From Chara braunii (Eukaryota > Streptophyta > Charophyceae > Charales > Characeae): DNA of 35,202 bases. A program made the translations under genes and the position numbers. The stretch covers positions 449,397 through 484,598 of the forward strand of contig BFEA01000473.1 in NCBI GenBank assembly GCA_003427395.1, given 5' to 3'. Under the pieces are notes generated by a model. That model did no database searches, was not told the DNA's origin, and saw nothing but the letters and a program-made list of their open reading frames with translations. Below, one piece after another: positions 10,576 through 19,980 of this stretch. Position 1 is the first letter of the stretch. Each line of letters begins with the position of its first letter.

Positions 10576-10604
10576 GAAAGAAGGCTAAGCAGGTCTCGAT
10601 CCTA

Positions 10605-12524
10605 GTGGAGACATCAAAGGAAGAGGCATTGGAAAAGGAGGAGGTTTTACAGGTAATAAGGGAGAGGCGAGCAGCGGAAGGGCATCTGATACCTAATGAA
10701 GTAGCAGAAACCATGAAAATAGGGGTGGAAGGGTTCTTAACAACAGAGGAAACTCAGTTGATAAGGAGGGTGTGCCAAGAGTTTCATCTAACCTTTGTCT
10801 TCAATGATCACCAGAAAGGACGGTTAGATGCGAAATTAATTCCCCCTGTTAGGATCCACACGGTAGAGCATGAGTGTTGGAATGATAAAGGGTTTGCCTA
10901 TAAGTTTGGGATAGCGGCAGAGGTCACCGACCTGCTTAGAGCCAAGATAGATTCATTCGTGGCTGAACCCACCACATCCCCCTACGCGAACAAGTGGTTC
11001 ATTTTCCGGAAGCCCAACAAGACACTCAGGTGGATCTTGGACTTGCAGAAGCTCAATGCCGTTACAATTAGGGACGCGGGTTCGCTCCCACAGGCGGACT
11101 TGTTGGCCGAATCACATGCTAGACGAAGTATTTACTCCCTGATAGACCTATACTCAGGATATGACCAGTTACCGCTCGACGCAAGGGATAGACCGTATAC
11201 CGCCATGCACACACCAGTGTGGGAGTTGCAGATGCAAGTGACTCATATGGGTTTCACGAATGTGGTGGCAGAGGCGCAGAGGACAATGTTGGCTGTAGCA
11301 GAAGATATGTTCCCAGAGAAATGCGAGTCATATATAGACGATAACCCCATAAAGGGCGCGCAAAACAAGGATGAGACATAGGTTGAGCCAGGCGTGCGAA
11401 AGTTTGTCTGGGAACACCTACAGGATATCAATGATCTCTTACATTGGTTCCTGGTTTATAATATTACCGCAAGTGGACCAAAGAGTATCCTGGCTGTTTC
11501 GAAGGTAACCATATTGCGATTTCGCTGTCGGGCTTATGGGAGAAGACCCGACCCAGCAAAGACACATAAGAACTCCCAGTGGCCGACACCCCTGCGCACC
11601 ACTTCGGAAGTACGAGCCTTCCTAGGGGTGGTCGGGTTCTGGAGGATCTTCATCAAAGGATTCGCAAAGATAGCCGAGCCTATCCGCACGATGATTAGAG
11701 AAGGTGGTACTATGGAATGAACCGAGGATAGAGAAGCGGCAGCCCAGACCCTTAAAGACATCCTGTCTTCCGATCAGGTTACCCTAGCAGCACCCTGTTT
11801 CAACGATGAGGTAGGACGACCCTTCATCTTAGAAACAGATGGGGGACTGCTGACAGTTGGAGGAGTACTGATACAGAAGAGCGAGGAAGGCAAGGAAAGG
11901 CCAATCAGATTTGAAAGTACGACCTTGAATTTGGCAGAACGGCGGTACTCACAGTTCAAGAAAGAGGTCTTAGCGATCCTGCATTGTCTTAAGATCTTCC
12001 AGGCATACCTGTTCGAGAGGCAATTTATCCTAAGGATTGATCTGACCAACGTTGTTGGGGCATTAAAGAATTACAAGCCTATAGACCCGACCGTCGGTAG
12101 ATGGATAGGTTTCATATGGCAATTCGACTACAAAGACGAGCGAATTGCGGGGTTTCGAAACAGGGCGGATAGGCTGAGTAGGGTATGCATCACGCCGAAG
12201 GGAATAGAGGACGCAAAACCAATCAACGCCTTCTTGGAGTACGAAGGGGGAACCCATGTCGTGGACAACGAGATGGCAGACTCCGTGACGACAACGGGTC
12301 AACTGCTGATCCAGACTCTGGAAAGGGGCGCGCCCGCGGTAGTTGCGGAGCTCAGGGAAGGGTCGGTCACTACGTTTAGGCGCAAATACGAGAGGGATTC
12401 ATGGGGTGTAGTGATTGGGCCTAAAGAGGAATTGATAGCAATGGTCGTGGAAGAGGGACAGGAAGCTGTGATGACCCTAGCAGAAACCTGGGTGCAAAAG
12501 GAGACGCAGTACCTAGTCAACTAG
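10605..12524 (+). pseudogene. pol: Ty3/gypsy element 1: reverse transcriptase and RNase H
   Basis: One frame, open upstream of 10605, is interrupted by TAG 11379 and TGA 11718. RT copies element RNA to DNA. Visible motifs are Ser-Pro-Tyr-Ala-Asn-Lys-Trp-Phe, Leu-Arg-Trp-Ile-Leu-Asp-Leu, Asn-Ala-Val-Thr-Ile-Arg-Asp-Ala-Gly, catalytic Asp in Leu-Ile-Asp-Leu-Tyr-Ser-Gly-Tyr-Asp (11145), and the Tyr-Ile-Asp-Asp box (11331-11342). RNase H follows with Glu-Thr-Asp-Gly-Gly (Asp at 11838), Lys-Glu-Val-Leu-Ala-Ile-Leu (Glu at 11964), Asp at 12039 and Arg-Asn-Arg-Ala-Asp-Arg-Leu-Ser-Arg (Asp at 12168). The TGA at 11718 replaces the conserved Trp of the Trp-Thr pair before RNase H. The motif wording resembles a Ty3 lineage best known from fungi; this comparison is from memory. 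Confidence 0.88.
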
Positions 12525-13885
12525 ACTCAGGAGGAGTAGGATAATGATCAGAGTGAACCAGAATTTTTCCTCATACAGATATATGAGCGCGTCTTCAGAG
12601 AAATCGGCCTGCTGCTCATAGAAATTAATCAACCCTTGGAAGTCAGCCCCAAGGCAAGGGAGAAAGCCGAAAAGTACGTCTTGAGGCACAACCACCTCTT
12701 CAAGAAAGAAGAGGGAATGTTGCCTAGATGCGTCGTATGCAGAAGGTCTAGGCAATTAGATATAATCCAGGCAAAGCACGATGGGCCAGCCGGAGGGCAC
12801 AGGTCGTCAAAATGGACCCTTGCAAAAATCGCACCACTTTACTTCTGGCCAGGCATGGCAGGAATGGTGGCGACGTATTGCCAAACATGCTTGATATGCC
12901 AGGAGAGGAGTTCCGCACATGTCTTCGAGCCCCTTAGACCTACCCGGGTACTAGGACCGGGGCATTTGGTTAACCTCGATCTTGTGGTCATGCCTGTGTT
13001 GACGGATGGATACAGGTACATCATTGATGCAAGGGATAACCTCAGTGGCTACGTGGAGGCGGTGACTCTTAAGAAAAAGACGGGAAAGGGAGTGGCCAAT
13101 TGGGTAGAAGACTTCTACCTTAGGCACCCCTTTGTGCGTAGGTTCATAGCGGACAATGAAACAGAGTTCGTCAACCAGGAGGTGTTGGGCAGGCTTAAGG
13201 CACTGTGCATACCTATCAAGATCATCGAGCCATATCACCCTGAGGCCAATGCACCAGTAGAAAGGGAACATCAGACCTTGAACAACACAATTGCTAAGTT
13301 GACGGTGGATGACCTGCGAACTGGCCTCGATACCTTAAGCGGGCGGTCTTCTCTTAGAACATGACACCGAAAACGACGACGGGATGCATTCCCGCAGAAC
13401 TGTCGTATGAGAGGGAGATCGATTTCCCGGTGGAAGCCCTGGTTCTTACCTGGAACAGGCTAGATGACAACCCGCTCATTTCTACAGACGAACTAATTGT
13501 CGCATGTTGCCAACAGATTGTGAGAAATGAGGAAGCCTTGGAGGATGTGGTCAGGCGGGTGATGGATAGTCGAATGAAGGACAACGCAAGGTGGGATTAG
13601 GTAAATAACATCCGGAAAGAGCCGCTCCAGGTGGGAGAAAAAGTGCTAGTTAGGAACTCGGCTCTGGAAAGCACGTGGTCTGGGCAACTGGGAAAGAGAT
13701 TCAAAGGGCCCTACAAAATCGCTAAGCGGGTGAGATTGAACACGTTCGAACTTGAGTATCTTAATGGTACTAGCATAAGAGGGTCATTTCCGGGACAGAG
13801 GCTGGTCAGGTTTCTGAGCAGGGACCTAGTGGAACAATGGTTACAGGAGGCTCAAGACACGAAAACAGGGAATTTGACAACGTGA
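12525..13885 (+). pseudogene. pol: Ty3/gypsy element 1: integrase with HHCC, DD35E and GPY domains
   Basis: Integrase inserts the cDNA. It continues the RT frame after TAG 12522 and TAG 12537. Visible in order are an HHCC zinc domain (His-Asp-Gly...Gly-His, then Cys-Gln-Thr-Cys-Leu-Ile-Cys-Gln, about 12778-12903), catalytic Asp codons at 12978 and 13152, and Glu at 13260, exactly 35 residues between the last two. A frameshift near 13340-13360 moves the C-terminal part to another frame (13361-13885), broken by TAG 13598, where Gln (CAG) is expected. That part holds Gly-Glu-Lys-Val-Leu-Val-Arg and Arg-Phe-Lys-Gly-Pro-Tyr, the GPY/F module. No chromodomain is visible. All catalytic residues survive, but the frame does not. 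Confidence 0.85.
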
Positions 13886-13994
13886 AAGGCAGGCAGCTGG
13901 CTACGATTCTATACCACCCCCCTGCGGAAATAATCATGATTGCAGGGGTTGTTCGTTTGTGTCTCCTTTCCTGTGGAACATGGGGTGACTGCCT

Positions 13995-14182
13995 GGACTG
14001 AGTATAAATGAGGTCGGGAGCCCGGGACAATGTATCATAGTTTTTGTGGGGCAATTTTAAGGACTGACTATATGAGGTATCTACGGGCTGGGACAATGTA
14101 CCATAGTTTTTGTGGGGCAATTCTAGGGACTGTCTACATGAGGTACCTATGTGTTGGGACAATGTGTCAAATGTTCTAAGGG
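13995..14182 (+). repeat. 66-bp tandem repeat, about 2.5 copies
   Basis: GGGACAATGT recurs at 14024, 14090 and 14156, exactly 66 bp apart, each followed by similar sequence (ATAGTTTTTGTGGGGCAATT). A diverged partial copy precedes them. It lies just after the integrase end. TATAAAT at 14002 could be a TATA box, so this may be repeat-bearing LTR (U3) or 3' UTR of element 1. No matching LTR was found upstream. Confidence 0.75.
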
Positions 14183-14445
14183 ATAATGAGACTACCAACC
14201 GTATGGGGGCAAGCAAGAGTTATGTGGAAGCCTGCAAATGTGCAAATGGGAGTGGGAGGAAATATGTGCGTATGAGGGGGTGCGGTGACTGTTATGTATG
14301 AATAGGATCAGGCAAGAAGAAAGCAACAAGAAAAGACAAAATAGAGTTTGGAAATGAAAATGACAGCAACTCCATCAATAGGCCTAACGAGCAGCAGCCG
14401 ACAAGACAGGTTGGAGAATCAAGCTTCAGAAAAAGGAAATTATAC

Positions 14446-14954
14446 TTGGGATTTGACCACAAACTCGTCATAAACAGAGGGGGGAAAAAACAAGGGACCC
14501 GGGGACCGTCACCTCCCAGAGAAGGGGAGCCAATAGTCCTGCCATCTGACAGTGATACTAGTAGTATGAAGAGGGGAACCCGGGGAAAAGACAGAGGTTG
14601 GGAGAGGAGGATCCCATTGAGATCATAGACCTTAGCAGCGAGGAGGAAGAAGATGAAGCGACCATGCCCATGAGGGAAGTACGGGAAAGAGAGGAGGACC
14701 CGGGGGAGGATAAGGATAAATGGGTAACAGAGTTCGGGCCGACCTTCAGCGACTGGTTCGATCAATGGGCCAGTATCTTGCGATATCAATGGGCAATGAA
14801 AGAGAAAGAAAAGTTGAGCAGGGGAGAGGACATATCCCCGACAACCTTCTGCTTAGAAGGGACGCTCCTTCAATTGCAGGGAATAAAGAAACAAATGCAG
14901 CAAGAAATTGAGGATCGTGCAAGGGAGGCTCGGCGTAGGGCGGTTGGACAGTAA
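14446..14954 (+). pseudogene. Degenerate acidic ORF with two SUMO-interaction-like motifs
   Basis: Two overlapping frames (14446-14628 and 14598-14954) look like one coding region with a frameshift near 14600. The first part is basic and ends with Glu-Pro-Ile-Val-Leu-Pro-Ser-Asp-Ser-Asp. The second begins Asp-Pro-Ile-Glu-Ile-Ile-Asp-Leu-Ser-Ser followed by a run of Glu/Asp. Both have the shape of SUMO-interaction motifs: a short hydrophobic core next to acidic or Ser residues. Then come an aromatic stretch (Phe-Ser-Asp-Trp-Phe-Asp-Gln-Trp) and a probable coiled coil up to TAA 14952. It lies ~600 bp after integrase. It may be an extra ORF of element 1, or the N-terminus of another gag. Family unknown. 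Confidence 0.45.
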
Positions 14955-15385
14955 GAGGGTAGTAGACATAATGAGGGGTTAGCTAGAAATTGGGAGAGGG
15001 TTGGTACCTGGCCAGGAGAAACTGCCATTCTGAATTTTGCATTTGAATTTTTTTCTGAATGGACTGCGACGGGACAACTTCCTAGTCTTGAAATGGCGAA
15101 GGACTCGGTAATGAGTACTACTCTACACAAGTAGTTGCTTCTTCAGGAAAGCGGCACGAGGGTCATTGCACCTAGAGAATAGGAATGTGAATGGTTGGGG
15201 TTGTCCGGGGAAAAATAGAGGGATCTAGATGAAGCGAGTCTGTAATATTGCCTTTGCATTCGAACTCTGTCTCTTCGTTTTTTTTGGAAGGACTGCGACG
15301 TAACACCTTCTTGGATTGGGGATGCTACTAGGGGATGGGTGACCAGTGCTACTTTGTACAAGTACTCGCTCCTTATAGGAAACCT
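14955..15385 (+). repeat. Two diverged tandem copies of a ~210-bp repeat
   Basis: The segments around 14955-15155 and 15156-15385 share TTTGCATTTGAA/TTTGCATTCGAA, GGACTGCGACG followed by AACACCTTCTT-like sequence, and a closing CTAC(T)..ACAAGTA..CTTCTT..AGGAAA block. They are noncoding. They may be part of an LTR or 3' UTR. Confidence 0.6.
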
Positions 15386-15386
15386 G

Positions 15387-15389
<3 letters not shown>

Positions 15390-15426
<37 letters not shown>
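15390..15426 (-). repeat. T37 run: probable poly(A) tail of a minus-strand retroposon
   Basis: This is an uninterrupted run of 37 T on the plus strand. Read on the minus strand it is a poly(A) tail following ...ATTCTTATTACC, as at the 3' end of a SINE, LINE or processed transcript lying at higher coordinates. The body of such an element was not identified and no target-site duplication was found by eye. Confidence 0.5.
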
Positions 15427-15427
<1 letters not shown>

Positions 15428-15940
15428 GTAATAAGAATTAAACTGGGGATCATTGACTCTACCTTAAGAGACATACAAGGGTGTGTGAACTGTTGAAGAT
15501 TGGAAGAAAAGTCGATGGCAAGAAGTTTTCTTTTGGAAAAGTGTGTATCCTTGGTTGAATGAGTCATCGCATGAGTCCTTGTGAGAGCTTAGGGGACCTA
15601 TGGGTAAAGAGGCGTGAAGAACACTCTTCCCTAGGAGCCTAATCCAACAAGTCTCACGTCAGTCCAAGACAACAAGACACATGAGAACCAGAGAAAGGGA
15701 AAACAGTGAGGACACACACCCTCTGCAATGGTTGAACGGCCGGACGGGCTAGTGCTGCTTGAGATTGCGACCCTCAACTCGAGTACTAGACGCTAAGTTG
15801 GATGTATGAATGGACATAAGGATGACAAATGGTATGAGGAAGGGGAAGAAGCATGCGTAAAAAACCAAGAAGATGGTCGCCTTCTGACCACCGAGACGAG
15901 ATAGGATCCATGTCCTCGAGGCCCACCCCCTCGGGCGCTA
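15427..15940. other. Stretch without recognised gene
   Basis: No coding region or RNA gene was recognised here. If the T37 run is a tail, the body of that minus-strand retroposon would lie in this interval. Confidence 0.4.
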
Positions 15941-16140
15941 ACATTGCAATGGACAAGGATGACTCTAACCAGGCTGCCCAATTGGAATGAACAAGGACGA
16001 CCCTAACCAGGCTGTCCAATGGGAATGGATAAGGATGGTCCTAACCAGGCTGTCCGATTGCAATGGATAAGAATGACCCTAACCAGGCTGTTGGACTTGG
16101 AATTGGAAAGAGCGACCTTAACCAGGTTGTTCGGAATGAC
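15941..16140 (+). repeat. 38-bp minisatellite, about 5 copies
   Basis: CTAACCAGGCTG recurs at 15965, 16003, 16041 and 16079, with a variant at 16118. Spacing is 38, 38, 38 and 39 bp. Copies differ by scattered substitutions. No coding potential is evident. Confidence 0.85.
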
Positions 16141-16204
16141 CCCTTACAAGGGTCATTCTTTGGAATTGGCGCTGGAGTCCCCTTGCATGGCTGCTTGAGA
16201 TGCA

Positions 16205-16475
16205 TGGTATTAGAAGAGTTGAGCCTTGGAAAAGGTATTGGAAGAGATGAGCCTTGGAAAAGATATTGGATGAGCTGAGCTTTGGAAAAGGTATTGGAAG
16301 AGTTGAGCCTTGGAAAAAGACATTGGAAAAGTCGAGTTTGGAAAAAGATATTGGACTCAGTCTTGGAAAGGATATTGGACTCAGCCTTGGAAGAGATATT
16401 GCATTGAGCATTGGACTGAGATTGAGCATGGGAATGAGACTGAGCATTGGAATTGGATTGAGTATTGAAAATTGC
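16205..16475 (+). repeat. Degenerate 28- to 24-bp minisatellite
   Basis: Units of the type GAGCCTTGGAAAAGGTATTG follow each other with a period of 28 bp at first, shrinking to about 24 bp toward the end. The array directly follows the 38-bp one but has a different unit. Open frames across it on both strands are by-products of the repeat. Confidence 0.8.
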
Positions 16476-16870
16476 GCTGCATAAAACAGGGGGTCCTAGG
16501 CAACTTGAAATGGACTTGGAAAGAGCATTGAAATGAAATTTCTCTTTTCTTCTAGTCTTTGGCCTCAGCAAGAGGGGGATACCGGTGCATGCACCGCGAC
16601 CCCCAAGACCTCTATACCTTTGAGGGAAAATGTCTCAGCGCGACCTGTTTCTCTTTAAGGGGATGAAGGTCAAAGGACTAAGGCACCTACCACTTGGATC
16701 GGTGAGGGACGCCCGAAACTGACCCCAACAATGAACTCTAGTCGGAAAATTCAAACTGCGCCTCTTGTTGAATGCCTAAACGTCAAAGGGCGAGAAAGCC
16801 AAATGGGTGAGAGAGTCATTCTCATATAGTCTATTTTGCCATTCTCCAACCACACACCATGTCATAGAGG
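16476..16870. other. Stretch without recognised gene
   Basis: Nothing coding is recognised. A perfect 14-bp palindrome, CGGTGCATGCACCG, lies at 16583-16596. Confidence 0.4.
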
Positions 16871-16876
16871 GGTGCC

Positions 16877-17059
16877 ATGGCCATTTGGGTCGGACCACGG
16901 TTGCCCGCGCTAAGTTGGGTGGCACTGTCCAAGGGGAGAGGCTGGCGAGGTACCGGGTGGAATCCGCCACCACCACAGGGCATTGACACTGTCCTGCCGG
17001 AACATTACAACCTTTTCGGGACTAATTGCGAGGCTTTCGTAACTGCATTCGCGGACTAA
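16877..17059 (+). pseudogene. Weak LRAT/NC-domain-like fragment
   Basis: A 60-codon frame ends with His-Tyr-Asn-Leu-Phe-Gly-Thr-Asn-Cys-Glu-Ala-Phe-Val. Plant NC-domain and LRAT-like proteins have a catalytic-Cys motif of this form (Tyr-Asn-Leu-Phe..Asn-Cys-Glu-x-Phe). The rest of the domain, including the expected upstream His, is not recognisable, and a stop follows within ten residues. It could be chance similarity. Confidence 0.25.
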
Positions 17060-17440
17060 TTGAGAGCCCCAACTCTCTTGAAAGGAAGAGGCCGGAATCC
17101 AGAAAATCACCACTCGGGAGGAACGATTCACGAGCAACGCTCTTACGGCTAGACGAGGCCCTGGGAGGCTTGGATTGGACCCGCCTAGCAGACGTGAGAA
17201 GGAACCTCAGTATTGGTGCTCGCCACGTAAGAGAAGAAAGGTCGGACCGAGTAGGAGGATGAGGCCTCGTCCACTGGGGAGGAACCGATCACTTTTTCTT
17301 TTGTGAAGCGGACGGACTTGTGTCCTTGACTGCGGTTGGTGGGCCAAGGGTCTGCATACCTCCGAGTGAGAACCAGTCGCTGGATGAGGAAATCGCGTTT
17401 TAAGTGGGGGGAAGGTGTGCCATCTACCAATAAATACACA

Positions 17441-17760
17441 TGGAAAAAAACTTGTAATTGGCTTTGCATGGGCCTGAGAAAAGGGGTCTGGCAAGACACC
17501 CAGAAAAGAAAAAGACTTGTAATTGGTTTTGCATGAGCCTGAGGAAGAGGGGTCTAACAAGACGCCCAGAGCAGAAAGGACTTGAGCAAGTAATTGGTAT
17601 GAGCTTGAGAAAAGGACCTGGCAAGATTGATATGGTTGATTTTGCATGGACGTGAGAAAAGGACTGGAAGGTTGGAAAATGGATGAGTGATTGGTTTGCA
17701 TGGGTTTGAGAAAAAGGTCTGACAAGACGTTTGGAAAAGAGATGCACAAAGGATGGACCA
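17441..17760 (+). repeat. Degenerate ~65-bp minisatellite, 4-5 copies
   Basis: Units contain TAATTGG, TTTGCATGGGCCTGAGAAAA and GGTCTGGCAAGAC. The first two CTTGTAATTGG words are 65 bp apart (17451, 17516); later spacings vary from about 58 to 71 bp. Confidence 0.75.
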
Positions 17761-17978
17761 AGCATTGCACATGGAAAGTCAATTAAGTAAAGGGCAAGGA
17801 AAGGACAAAGGATGATATGCATGCAGAATTGACAGGACCTGAGAAAGGCCGGGTAAAATGACCCGGGGGAAATGTATGTGGAATTGGTAAAGCCTGAGCT
17901 TCGGGGAAGGGCGAAGGGAAAAACATGGACTGCACGGGCCGAAAATTATATTATTTTGCGGTGCGCTAAGAACAATGA

Positions 17979-18551
17979 AGGGGAAAAAGCCAAAAATGGT
18001 TTCTTCTCGAGAATGTTTTCTCCATGAAATGGGAAGATAGATTTGAGATCACAAAGCACTTAGGGGGAGTTGTGCCTGTGTTCATTGATTCGAAGTGGGT
18101 AGCACCGCAGCAAAGGCGGCAGTTGTACTGAACGAACATCCCCCTTCCGGAGCAAATGCCTGACATTGAGTCACTTCCGAAAACTTGCGTACAATTTCTT
18201 ATCAACAGTGCCAAGGCATATAATGAGAAAACCAATTGTGTTATGACGAAAAATTGTCATCCTGGGAATAAAGTCAGCACACCAGTAGTTAAGTGCATGA
18301 AGCAAAGAGAATCTCGTCTGCTTCATGTTACTGAAGTCAAAAGAATTATGGGCTACCCTGCTGAGTATAGAGAGTTGACTGAAGAGGAAGTGCGTGTCTC
18401 GATTGAGGGGAAGATAAAGAGGCAGAGCTATGATGGAAATGAGCAACCTGGTCCAAGCTGTAGAGGGGAAAGAGAAGCCCAACGAAGAACCTTTTACTCC
18501 CCCATACCCCCCCCTCCATCCCAAGGGGTGAAAGCCAAAAGAAAACCTTGA
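17979..18551 (+). pseudogene. DNMT3-like cytosine-5 DNA methyltransferase, C-terminal fragment
   Basis: DNMT3-type enzymes methylate cytosine in DNA de novo. One frame (after TGA 17976) carries, in order, Leu-Leu-Glu-Asn-Val-Phe-Ser-Met (motif VI, Glu-Asn-Val at 18009), Pro-Val-Phe-Ile-Asp-Ser, Pro-Gln-Gln-Arg-Arg-Gln-Leu-Tyr (motif VIII), a stop, Thr-Asn-Ile-Pro, a short recognition segment, and Val-Thr-Glu-Val-Lys-Arg-Ile-Met-Gly-Tyr-Pro (motif IX). The TGA at 18129 stands where these enzymes have Trp in Tyr-Trp-Thr-Asn-Ile-Pro. Motifs I-IV, with the catalytic Pro-Cys, are missing because the fragment begins after a minisatellite. Motif X is not recognisable. A polypurine tract and LTR-like start follow within 150 bp, suggesting a copy carried in a retroelement. 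DRM- or DNMT1-type origin is less likely, since motif order is canonical and the target segment is short. Confidence 0.75.
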
Positions 18552-18685
18552 GAGAGGAATGAGAAAGGACAAAAAGAACCTTGGCAAGCTAACTACCCGT
18601 CTCACCCCACCTCCCTTTCCCGTTTGTCGATCACTCCAGAATCCCTACTGACTGTGGACTGGTGCGAGATGAGGACATCGAAAAT
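18552..18685. other. Short noncoding stretch after the methyltransferase fragment
   Basis: No motif was recognised between the stop of the methyltransferase frame and the polypurine tract. Confidence 0.4.
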
Positions 18686-18720
18686 GAGTGGGGGGAATGT
18701 GTCAGGACAAGTGAGTCCCG
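18686..18720 (+). other. Polypurine tract and LTR-like start
   Basis: GAGTGGGGGGAA is followed by TGTGTCAGGACAAG. A G-rich purine tract directly before a TG-initial word is the usual 3' junction of the internal region with an LTR. The downstream end of such an LTR and a partner copy were not found in the window. Confidence 0.45.
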
Positions 18721-19089
18721 AATGACTTCCCATCACTCGAGAGACTGTATATGACTAATTTGTGCACGGTAGAGAAAACCGGAGGCAAGGATGTTAGTAG
18801 AATCGAAGGCGTAAGCACAGGCACTAGGGAGCTAGAGGCTGCCCAAAGTCGCAGAGACCCTTGGGCTAAGAAAGAATTGACTGAACAAGGAACGGCAAAG
18901 GGCCGCAAGAAAATAGCGAAGGCGACCCTTCCCCCGAAATGGAGAAGGACCTCCGGAAAAAGTAATAACATAGGTTGCGCAGGTGCAAGGGAGGAATAGG
19001 ACGTAAGGCGCTGGCGCAAGAGAAACGTTGTTGGGCTACATGGGGCAAGAAGGCCAAGAGGGCCACAAGCTAAGAAGGGACCCGCGTAA
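18721..19089. other. Stretch without recognised gene (possible LTR interior)
   Basis: Nothing recognisable was found. If the TG start at 18698 is real, this is LTR U3. Open frames on both strands overlap one another and show no domain. Confidence 0.35.
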
Positions 19090-19405
19090 GACCGAAAGAA
19101 GATGTGGTACCGGCGGAACAAAGTATCGGGGACCACGTGAGACCAAAAGAAGAAGTGGTACCGGCGGGACAAAGTGTCTGGGACCACGTGAGACCAAAAG
19201 AAGATGTGGTACCGGCGGGACTAAGTGTTAGGGACCACGTGAGACCAAAAGAAGATGTGGTGTCAGCGGGACAAAGTGTCGGGGACCACATGAAACCAAA
19301 AAAAGATGTGGTGTCAGCGGGACAAAGTGTCGGGGACCGCGTGAGACCAAAAGAAGATGTGGTGCCGGCGGGACAAAGTGTCGGGGATCACATGGGGACC
19401 GAACA
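19090..19405 (+). repeat. 51-bp minisatellite with CACGTG box, ~6 copies
   Basis: Units begin GACCAAAAGAAGATG at 19090, 19141, 19192, 19243, 19294, 19345 and 19396, exactly 51 bp apart. The G-box core CACGTG is present in the first three units (19134, 19185, 19236) and altered to CACATG or CGCGTG in later ones. As 51 is a multiple of 3, a repetitive open frame runs across it, but this is a by-product. It may be an enhancer array in an LTR. Confidence 0.85.
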
Positions 19406-19640
19406 AAGGTGCGGCATCAATTGGGTAAGTGTCGAGGGCCACACGGCACCAATGGGACCGGTGTCGGGAACCATAAGGGGCGAAGCAAAAAAATAATGAG
19501 TACGGTACTAGCACGGGACAAATGCTGGGGACTAGTGTCAAGGACTAGTGTCGGGGACTGATGCGGGGCAAGTGGCGGGGACCTGTGGCGTCCCAAGGGA
19601 AAATTGCGGCAAGGTGTGTGGTGTAAAAAAATAAAAACAC

Positions 19641-19661
19641 GTCAAGATCGGAGATCTTGAC
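19641..19661 (+). other. Hairpin B1
   Basis: GTCAAGATC-GGA-GATCTTGAC is a perfect 9-bp stem. The homologous hairpin at 21266 has G-C where this has A-T at the fourth pair. Confidence 0.75.
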
Positions 19662-19678
19662 GGTCAAATTTATTTGCA

Positions 19679-19700
19679 CCACTAGTGCAAGCACTAGTGG
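19679..19700 (+). other. Hairpin C1
   Basis: CCACTAGTG-CAAG-CACTAGTGG is a perfect 9-bp stem 17 bp after hairpin B1. The B-C order is repeated at 21.3 kb. Confidence 0.75.
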
Positions 19701-19763
19701 GAACAAGTGGGAGGGCTAAAAGAAAAATAAAAAGTAAGAGAACAGGTAATGGAAGGCATGGGA

Positions 19764-19787
19764 GCAATCCGAAAAATCTCGGATTGC
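19764..19787 (+). other. Hairpin A1
   Basis: GCAATCCGA-AAAATC-TCGGATTGC is a perfect 9-bp stem. The other family A members mostly have GCAGTCCG/CGGACTGC, an A-T to G-C change in both arms. Confidence 0.75.
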
Positions 19788-19980
19788 CCTCCCCCAAGAA
19801 AATGGGGCAAACAGAGTCAACATGAGAAAAACAGGACCCCGGAAAAAATTGATGCACGGGGGCCTACCATTTGGGAGAGAGGAGGGTTAACGGTGGCTTC
19901 CAAGGGCATGGAAGGGCCAAAACTGCAGTCTGGAAAATAACGGACTGACCCTTGAGTGTAGGAAGGGCCAAAACTAAGGG

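Noticed and set aside
16041-16571. 176-residue minus-strand repetitive frame
   Set aside because: It runs across two minisatellites whose units, not a protein, explain the periodicity.
19090-19405. CRISPR-like regular repeat
   Set aside because: The whole 51-bp unit is conserved with no variable spacers, in eukaryotic-type sequence.
19104-19496. 130-residue plus-strand frame with a 17-residue repeat
   Set aside because: The 51-bp DNA repeat is a multiple of three and the neighbouring frames are equally repetitive, so coding is not needed to explain it.
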